Below, one piece after another: positions 58,804 to 64,000 of a DNA stretch of 64,000 nucleotides (its first letter is position 1; every line of letters begins with the position of its first letter). The notes beneath the pieces were generated by a model. It worked only from the letters and a program-made list of their open reading frames with translations. It did no database searches and was not told the DNA's origin. The position numbers were made by a program, and so were the translations under genes. Source of the DNA: Pseudomonas abieticivorans. GTDB taxonomy: Bacteria; Pseudomonadota; Gammaproteobacteria; Pseudomonadales; Pseudomonadaceae. The stretch is from the NCBI RefSeq assembly GCF_023509015.1, contig NZ_CP094975.1:5821501-5885500 (forward strand). The letters run 5' to 3'.

Positions 58804-59135
58804 TTCGCGTCGATACAATCTGGCTCGCCACCATGCCTATGGACATGCGCGCCGGCACTGAGACTGCGTTGGCCCGAGCGGTCGCGGTGTTCGGTGCGGC
58901 GAAGCCGCACTGCGCTTACCTCTTTGCCAACCGTCGGGCCAATCGGATGAAAGTCCTTGTGCATGACGGCGTCGGTATCTGGCTGGCGGCACGGCGCTTG
59001 AACCAAGGTAAGTTTCATTGGCCAGGCCTCCATCGTGGAACGGAGGTCGAACTCGACCCCGAACAACTCCAGGCGCTGGTACTTGGATTACCCTGGCAAC
59101 GAGTCGGTGCGGGCGGCGCAATTACATTGCTTTAA
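58800..59135 (+). CDS. tnpB: IS66 accessory protein TnpB (Orf2)
   Basis: 111-aa protein with the IS66_Orf2 signature: IRVDTIWLATMPMDMRAGTETALARAV, NRRANRMKVLVHDGVGIWLAARRLNQGKFHWP. It is coupled to tnpA by a 4-nt overlap. The family consensus after MDMR usually reads KG or AG followed by DGL; here AGTETAL. Confidence 0.9.
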   Translation: MIRVDTIWLATMPMDMRAGTETALARAVAVFGAAKPHCAYLFANRRANRMKVLVHDGVGIWLAARRLNQGKFHWPGLHRGTEVELDPEQLQALVLGLPWQRVGAGGAITLL

Positions 59136-59187
59136 ATGCTGCCTTTTAGCTGAAGCAGTCGGGCTGCTTTTGGTAAAATCCACCCCC

Positions 59188-60714
59188 ATGACTTCCTTGC
59201 CCGATCTCGACCAAATGACCCCCGAACAACTGCGCACACTGGCTGCGCAGTTGATGTCCAAGGTCGACACCCAGAGCCGAAAGATCCATCGTGATGAAAC
59301 GATCATCGAGCAGCTCACTCACGAAATCGCCATCCTTAAACGCCACAAGTTTGCCAAGCGCAGCGAGCAGATCAGCCCGGCGCAAGGCAGCTTGCTCGAT
59401 GACCTGCTCAATACCGACCTCGAAGCCATCGAGGCCGAGTTAAAAGCCCTTCATCCCGCTCCCGCACAGACAGAACCACGCCAGCAACCAAAGCGTGCGC
59501 CGTTGCCGCCGGAGTTTCCACGCACTGTAATCCATCACGAGCCGGACAATACTTAGTGCGCTTGCGGCTGCCAGCTTCAGCGCATCGGTGAAGACGTCAG
59601 CGAAAAACTGGACTACACGCCGGGCGTGTTCACCGTCGAACAGCATGTGCGTGGGAAATGGGCTTGCCGGCAGTGCGAAACACTGATCCAGGCCCCGGTA
59701 CCCCCACAGGTGATCGACAAGGGCATTTCCACTGCCGGCCTGCTGGCGCACGTGATGGTAGCCAAGTTCGCCGACCACCTGCCGCTGTATCGACAGGAAA
59801 AGATCTTCGGCCGTGCCGGCCTGGCAATACCACGTTCGACCCTGGCGCATTGGGTGGGCCGAACCGGCGTACAGCTTCAGCCGCTGGTCGATGCGATGCG
59901 CGAAGTGGTACTGGTCCAGCGCGTGGTTCACGCCGATGAAACGCCGGTACAAATGCTCGCGCCCGGCGAGAAGAAAACCCACCGCGCTTATGTCTTGGCC
60001 TACAGCACTACGCCATTCTCGGCCCTCAAGGCCGTGGTCTACGACTTCAGCCCCAGCCGTGCCGGTGAACATGCGCGTAACTTCTTGGGCACCTGGAACG
60101 GGAAGCTGGTCTGTGATGACTTTGCCGGCTACAAGGCCAGCTTTGAGCTGGGCATCACCGAGATCGGCTGCATGGCCCATGCACGCCGTAAGTTCTTTGA
60201 CTTGCATGTAGCCAATAAAAGCCAATTGGCGGAGCAGGCGCTTCACTCGATTGGCGGGCTTTACGAAGTCGAGCGACACGCCAGGGAAATGAGCGACGAA
60301 GACCGTTGGCGATTACGCCAGGAAACAGCAGTGCCCCTCGCTGAAAAGCTACATGAGTGGATGCTGGCCCAGCGTGAACTTGTGCCCGAGGGGTCGGCTA
60401 CAGCGAAGGCTCTGGATTACAGTCTCAAACGCTGGGTAGCGCTGACGCGCTACCTGGCAGATGGTGCTGTGCCCATCGACAACAACCAGATCGAGAACTT
60501 GATCCGGCCGTGGGCGCTTGGGCGGTCTAACTGGTTGTTTGCGGGATCGCTGCGCAGCGGCAAGCGGGCGGCCGCGATCATGAGCCTGATCCAGTCAGCA
60601 CGCATCAATGGGCATGATCCGTATGCTTATCTCAAGGACGTGCTGACGCGGCTGCCGACGCAGCGGGCCAGTGAGATCGAGCGACTGCTGCCGCATCAGT
60701 GGATACCTGCCTGA
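59188..60714 (+). pseudogene. tnpC: IS66 transposase TnpC, interrupted by an amber codon
   Basis: The 509-codon frame encodes a full DDE transposase, except that codon 123 (59554-59556) is TAG. The first part (MTSLPDLDQMTPEQLRTL...) is the coiled-coil/zinc-finger N-terminus. After the TAG the same frame continues with the Cys-rich C-A-C-G-C-Q-L-Q-R-I-G segment, WACRQCE, then the catalytic core (VVHADETPVQML; LVCDDFAGYKASFE; CMAHARRKFFDL; DNNQIENLIRPWALGRSNWLFAGS). No frameshift is present, so one base change (perhaps from CAG) would explain it. It is inactive unless the amber codon is suppressed. Confidence 0.88.
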
Positions 60715-60723
60715 TCTGAGCAA

Positions 60724-60745
60724 GGTATGTGTGCCAGACGCTTAC
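60724..60745 (-). repeat. Right-end-like IS66 repeat, internal copy 1
   Basis: Complement reads GTAAGCGTCTGGCACACATACC, 15 of 22 identical to the left end. It begins 10 bp after tnpC, where the right end of a simple IS66 element would be expected. Confidence 0.62.
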
Positions 60746-60930
60746 AAAAATACGAACTGATCTAACAGCTCTGTTGTAGTCCGGCCAAGGCTCCTTGTTT
60801 GATCATTATTCATGCTCATGGACTCTCGACAGGCTTGCATTCCACAGGCTCATTTCGTAACACTTGAGTTGCGTAGCTGCCTTCTCAGTCGTCGGTACGC
60901 GCTAATATCTACCAATCCAAGGAGCGATGT
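60746..60930. other. Cargo leader region
   Basis: AT-richer sequence between the internal right-end copy and the acetyltransferase. It ends with AAGGAG (60920-60925) as ribosome site five bases before the ATG at 60931. No gene seen. Confidence 0.45.
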
Positions 60931-61431
60931 ATGCGTGTGCGTCCAGCGATAATGGGTGACTCTGAGAGCATGAGTAGAATCGCGAAGGCTACCTTTTCAT
61001 TGGCGTGCCCAACTGACACTCCAGCAGAAGAACTGGAGCGCTACATCAGCGAAAATCTGACCGCGCGTTGTTTTCAGATCGCACTGGATACGTCAAGCGA
61101 AGAGGTGCGAGTGTTGGAGAAAGCTGGAGATATTGTGGGTTTCAGTTTGGTCGACTACAAACCAGATCGATTAAACATCCCACTGGCGGATGGCATCCCT
61201 GAGTTGAAGCGATGCTATGTCGATTCAAAACACCATGGAACCGGTGCCGCACAACTCCTCTTAACTGCGACGCTTACGGGTATTACAGATCGTATCCGGC
61301 TCACGGTGAATGATCAGAATGCCCGCGCAATAGGCTTCTACCAACGTAATGGATTTTTGACAGTTGGAGAAACCAGTTTTCAATGCGGCGATGATGTCCA
61401 CCGAGACTTGGTGATGGTACGTGAACTGTAG
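60931..61431 (+). CDS. GNAT acetyltransferase carried by the IS66 element
   Basis: 166-aa protein starting MRVRPAIMGDSESMSRIAKA. The acetyl-CoA loop appears as YVDSKHHGTGAAQLLLTATL (Q/R-x2-G-x-G/A type, here HHGTGAA), then RIRLTVNDQNARAIGFYQRNGFLTVGE (beta-5 and the NxRAIxFYxxxGF motif). It resembles RimI/PaiA-like small-molecule acetyltransferases. AAGGAG precedes the ATG. The gene is clearly less GC-rich than the chromosome around it and lies inside the insertion borders, so it is horizontally acquired cargo. Possible roles are drug, polyamine or toxin-residue acetylation; none can be fixed. Confidence 0.85.
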   Translation: MRVRPAIMGDSESMSRIAKATFSLACPTDTPAEELERYISENLTARCFQIALDTSSEEVRVLEKAGDIVGFSLVDYKPDRLNIPLADGIPELKRCYVDSKHHGTGAAQLLLTATLTGITDRIRLTVNDQNARAIGFYQRNGFLTVGETSFQCGDDVHRDLVMVREL

Positions 61432-61636
61432 GGTTGCGGTTTTGGCGTAAGCGTTCCGGGAAAACAGATGGCGAGACTCCTGCATTCAGGCGATCGGTGC
61501 CGATTACCTAGGTCAGGTCGTCGGACGCTTACAATGAACGGTCAAATCGAATGCAAACGCGCAGTCGACTGGAGTGCAATCTTGCGACAGGTAGGCACCC
61601 GTCTAATTAGGCAAGGTGTGTTGAGCGGACGCTTAG
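61432..61636. other. Right flank of the IS66 element, no gene
   Basis: Contains right-end-like repeat copy 2 (61511-61532, complement GTAAGCGTCCGACGACCTGACC) and the true outer right end (61615-61636, complement CTAAGCGTCCGCTCAACACACC). No reading frame of note. Confidence 0.6.
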
Positions 61637-61644
61637 GAATCAGG
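61637..61644. repeat. Target-site duplication, right copy
   Basis: GAATCAGG, identical to 58378-58385. Confidence 0.88.
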
Positions 61645-61786
61645 TAGATGCGCGTTGTGTTTTTCGCGGATGAATCCGCTCCTACAATTCATACCCTGTA
61701 GGAGCGGATTTATCCGCGAATGGATCGCCGCGGTGAGTCAGGTGGATGCGCGTTGTGTGGTTCGCGGATGAATCCGCTCCTACACA
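61645..61786. repeat. 98-bp tandem REP/BIME array, right part
   Basis: The last 52 bp of the interrupted third unit (61645-61696) and a fourth, slightly diverged unit from 61697 that ends CCGCTCCTACACAGG just before the cfa stop. Confidence 0.88.
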
Positions 61787-61789
61787 GGA

Positions 61790-62947
61790 TCACGTGATGC
61801 GTTGGTAACCGCCGACCAAGCCTTTGCGCGACAACACCCACTGCCACAGCTGAATATCGCGGGCGCGGAATGCCCCCGCGCACGACAGCAGGTAGTAACG
61901 CCACATGCGGTAGAAGCGTTCACCCAGTTGTTCGGCGAACTGTGGCCATGCTGCTTCGAAGTTGCTGTGCCAGGCCATCAGCGTCTTATCGTAGTCGGCG
62001 CCGAAGCTGTGCAGGTCTTCGGCCACGAACAGGCCATCCAGCGCATCGCCGATCTGGCCGATGGAGGGTAAATCGCCGTTGGGGAAAATGTACTTGTCCA
62101 CCCACGGGTCAGGGGTGGAGTGGCGCTGGTTCTTGCCGATGGTGTGCAGCAGGAACAGCCCTTCGTCTGCCAGGCAGCGGTGCGCGGTTTCCATGTACAC
62201 GCGGTAGTTCTTGTGGCCCACGTGCTCGAACATGCCGATGCTGGCGATGCGGTCGAAGCGCTCGTCCAACTCGCGGTAGTCTTGCAGGCGGAACTCCAAG
62301 GGCAGGTGCGAATAGCGCTCGCGGGCCCATTCGCATTGTTCTTTGGAAATGGTCACGCCCACGCATTCCACGCCGTAGTGTTCGGCGGCGTAGGCCATGA
62401 AACTGCCCCAGCCGCAGCCGATGTCCAACACGCGCATGCCCGGTTGCAGCCCGAGTTTGCGGCACACCAGGTCAAGCTTCGCTTCCTGGGCGTCGGCCAG
62501 GTTGTCGGCGTGCTGCCAGTAGCCGCAAGTGTAGGTCAGGCGCGGGTCGAGCATGGCGGTGTAGAAGTCATTGCCCAGGTCGTAGTGCTGCTGGCCGACC
62601 TGCCAGGCGCGGCGTTCGTTTTGCAGGTTGAGCAGGCGGGCGCTCAAGGCATGGAAAATCAACGCCGCAGGGTGTACGGCGTCGCCAATACCGCCGCGCA
62701 GCAGCCGCGCGAAGAACTCATCCAGGTGCTGCGCATCCCAATCCCCGTCCATGTAGGCCTCGCCCAGGCCCAGGTTACCGTAGCCCAGGCCACGTTCCAG
62801 CACGCCCGGGGCATTGAGGCGCATGTCCCAGGGGTTGGGCCCGTTGACCAGGATGCCAGCATTGCCAAGCATCTGCTCGGCCACCCGTTGAGTCTTGCCG
62901 GGGCGCGGTGGGACGGGAATGTCGTCGTCGGAACACTCTGAATCCAT
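61790..62947 (-). CDS. cfa: Cyclopropane-fatty-acyl-phospholipid synthase
   Basis: 385-aa SAM-dependent methylene transferase acting on unsaturated acyl chains of membrane phospholipids. The N-terminal lipid-binding domain has GLGYGNLGLGEAYMDGDWDAQHLDEFFARLL. The methyltransferase core has QQHYDLGNDFYTAMLDPRLTYTCGYW, SAM motif MRVLDIGCGWGSFMAYAAEHYGV, and SIGMFEHVGHKNYRVYM with catalytic Glu and Tyr. Its length matches E. coli Cfa. Start 62947 (MDSECSDDD) follows GAGG; a start 14 codons upstream is possible. Usually induced in stationary phase; no promoter was assigned. Confidence 0.93.
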   Translation of the reverse strand: MDSECSDDDIPVPPRPGKTQRVAEQMLGNAGILVNGPNPWDMRLNAPGVLERGLGYGNLGLGEAYMDGDWDAQHLDEFFARLLRGGIGDAVHPAALIFHALSARLLNLQNERRAWQVGQQHYDLGNDFYTAMLDPRLTYTCGYWQHADNLADAQEAKLDLVCRKLGLQPGMRVLDIGCGWGSFMAYAAEHYGVECVGVTISKEQCEWARERYSHLPLEFRLQDYRELDERFDRIASIGMFEHVGHKNYRVYMETAHRCLADEGLFLLHTIGKNQRHSTPDPWVDKYIFPNGDLPSIGQIGDALDGLFVAEDLHSFGADYDKTLMAWHSNFEAAWPQFAEQLGERFYRMWRYYLLSCAGAFRARDIQLWQWVLSRKGLVGGYQRIT

Positions 62948-63008
62948 GGCGATCGTCCTCGAGGAATGATACAGGTAGGACCCTTGCAATCACCCGGCAG
63001 TTTCATGC

Positions 63009-63593
63009 TCAAGGTGCATGGGCCTGCAACAGCGCCGGCGTGTTGAAATTGACCAGGCGTGGATCGCCCGCCGGGCACTCCAGCGGTAGCAGGCCGTGGG
63101 GCAACAAGGCCCGCAACACGCTGCGCTCGCCCTGATGCCAGGCCTCTTGCAATGCCGGCAACAGGTGGCGCGGGATCAGGCTGAACATCGGTTGCCATTG
63201 GCCGGCCTCGCGCACCATCGCAGGCTGCCGCGGCCCCAGCGCGAGCAGGCTGCGCAGCAGTGGGCGGTCAACGCACGGGGCGTCGCAGGCCAACACCAGC
63301 ATCTGCGGGTGCCGGGCCTTGGCAAGGCCTGCCAACACGCCGGCCAGGGGGCCGGGAAAGTCTGCCTGCGCATCGCTGACCAAGTGGTCGGCGAAGGCTT
63401 GGTAGCGCTCCGGGTTGCGGTTGCAGGAAATGATCAGGTCGTCGGTCAGCGGGCGAACCACCGCCTGTACGTGGGCAACCAGGGGTTGCCCGTGCCAGGC
63501 AATCAGGCCCTTGTCTGCGCCGCCCATGCGTTGGCCGCGGCCGCCGGCCAGCAGCAGGATGGAACAGTGGGCAGTGGGTGCAGTGGCGGTCAT
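63009..63593 (-). CDS. mobA: Molybdenum cofactor guanylyltransferase
   Basis: 194-aa nucleotidyltransferase that attaches GMP to molybdopterin to form MGD cofactor for the DMSO-reductase family. GTP-binding motif LLAGGRGQRMGGADKGLIAW, metal site ACDAPCVDRPLL and the closing segment DPRLVNFNTPALL are all present. Length matches E. coli MobA. It lies 20 bp downstream of a small exported-protein gene on the same strand. Confidence 0.92.
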   Translation of the reverse strand: MTATAPTAHCSILLLAGGRGQRMGGADKGLIAWHGQPLVAHVQAVVRPLTDDLIISCNRNPERYQAFADHLVSDAQADFPGPLAGVLAGLAKARHPQMLVLACDAPCVDRPLLRSLLALGPRQPAMVREAGQWQPMFSLIPRHLLPALQEAWHQGERSVLRALLPHGLLPLECPAGDPRLVNFNTPALLQAHAP

Positions 63594-63613
63594 GGCTTTC
63601 CATCGCGATAAGG

Positions 63614-63955
63614 CTAATCAGTGCTGGCCGGTGCCTGCGGATCGATCGGTTTGAGCGCGCGAACCTCGGTGTCCACGTACACCCCGCGCTGCGGGTCGTA
63701 GGTACGCCGGAACAGGCGCGGCTGGGTATCGACCACGGTCGGCGGCTGCGAGTCGCTGAATTCATGCTGCTGGGGCACTACCACGAAGTCGTCTGGTTGG
63801 GTGCCGACGTAGGGGCTGGCGGGCACCGACTGCAGCGCGGGCGGTTCGGCAAACAACAGCGCCGGGGCCTGGCCGTCGGCGGGCAGGGTCTGGGCCTGTG
63901 CGGCCAGTGCCAGGCCACAACAAAGCACGGTGCCCAGCGAACGCAGACGGTACAT
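63614..63955 (-). CDS. Small exported protein of unknown function
   Basis: 113-aa protein with signal peptide MYRLRSLGTVLCCGLALAAQA. The mature part is Pro/Gln/Val-rich and probably extended (PALLFAEPPALQSVPASPYVGTQPDDFVVVPQQHEF), ending RTYDPQRGVYVDTEVRALKPIDPQAPASTD. No domain recognised. CGGAGG (63965-63970) on the minus strand precedes the ATG. The segment to the window end (63956-64000) shows only this leader. Confidence 0.7.
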   Translation of the reverse strand: MYRLRSLGTVLCCGLALAAQAQTLPADGQAPALLFAEPPALQSVPASPYVGTQPDDFVVVPQQHEFSDSQPPTVVDTQPRLFRRTYDPQRGVYVDTEVRALKPIDPQAPASTD

Positions 63956-64000
63956 GGCGAACCCTCCGTTAACCGCCGCCCAACATGAACCTGCACTATA

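Larger units (their letters stand above)
58386..61636 (+). mobile_element. IS66-family element with acetyltransferase cargo (3,251 bp)
   Basis: The left end GTAACCGTCCGGCCAAGTCACC (58386-58407) matches the complement of the right end at 61615-61636 in 16 of 22 positions. An 8-bp duplication flanks it. Removing the element and one duplication restores a perfect 98-bp repeat unit (46 + 52 bp), which proves the borders. It carries tnpA, tnpB, a stop-interrupted tnpC and a GNAT gene. Two further right-end-like sequences lie inside (60724-60745, 61511-61532). Confidence 0.88.

Noticed and set aside
58144..61786. CRISPR array
   Set aside because: The repeats are 98-bp REP pairs in direct tandem with no unique spacers and no cas genes nearby.

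Overview
The window is GC-rich, densely coded gamma-proteobacterial DNA and reads as a Pseudomonas chromosome, most like the P. putida/P. fluorescens groups. The signs are gene content (PotF/SpuD-type binding protein, DctA with GntR regulators, stand-alone AroA, csgEFG, a second type II secretion system beside a giant multicopper oxidase), many -24/-12 promoters, and 'GTAGGAGCGGATTTATCCGCGAA' REP elements. No rRNA, tRNA or CRISPR array was seen.

Layout. (1) 1-7.6 kb: a catabolic regulon with an MFS transporter, a XylR/DmpR-type sigma-54 activator, an OprB-like porin and an operon cupin dioxygenase - SDR - zinc alcohol dehydrogenase - VOC. Three sigma-54 promoters, each with TGATCA-type palindromes 70-110 bp upstream, link transport, porin and enzymes. 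An AraC regulator is divergent from the operon. (2) 8.6-29 kb: mixed accessory and housekeeping genes. These include an autotransporter with a tyrosine-phosphatase passenger, IclR, a Bcr/CflA-type MFS, a polyamine-binding protein, an E. coli-type lysA/lysR pair, topB with a LexA-like box upstream, a PhyH-like dioxygenase, a lipoprotein, DUF2938, a second aroA, DUF4142, DUF2798, LysR, a 42-aa Cys-rich protein, and a TetR/MFS pair.

(3) 27.7-51.3 kb: the most striking region. GspF and GspG point left. A lytic transglycosylase, a 1,936-aa MnxG-like multicopper oxidase (candidate Mn(II) oxidase), a beta-propeller protein, two SCO copper chaperones, a cytochrome c/periplasmic-binding fusion and a SurA-N-like protein point right. 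They are followed by an orphan receiver, a 50-aa protein, GspE, PilM/N/O/P-like inner-membrane proteins, a TPR-secretin lipoprotein, three pseudopilins and csgE-csgF-csgG, with no curli subunit gene in the window. Two near-identical sigma-54 promoters (TGGCATGA...) preceded by G/C palindromes drive the oxidase and secretion units and suggest one regulon: make the oxidase, load it with copper, export it, and possibly anchor it.

(4) 51.3-64 kb: dctA with two GntR regulators and two operators, GST, a PNPOx/FNR/2Fe-2S fusion with a LysR, then a 98-bp tandem REP array split by a 3,251-bp IS66-family element (8-bp target duplication, acetyltransferase cargo, amber codon in tnpC), then cfa, mobA and a small exported protein. 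All functions are assigned by reading motifs and family resemblance; no database search was run.
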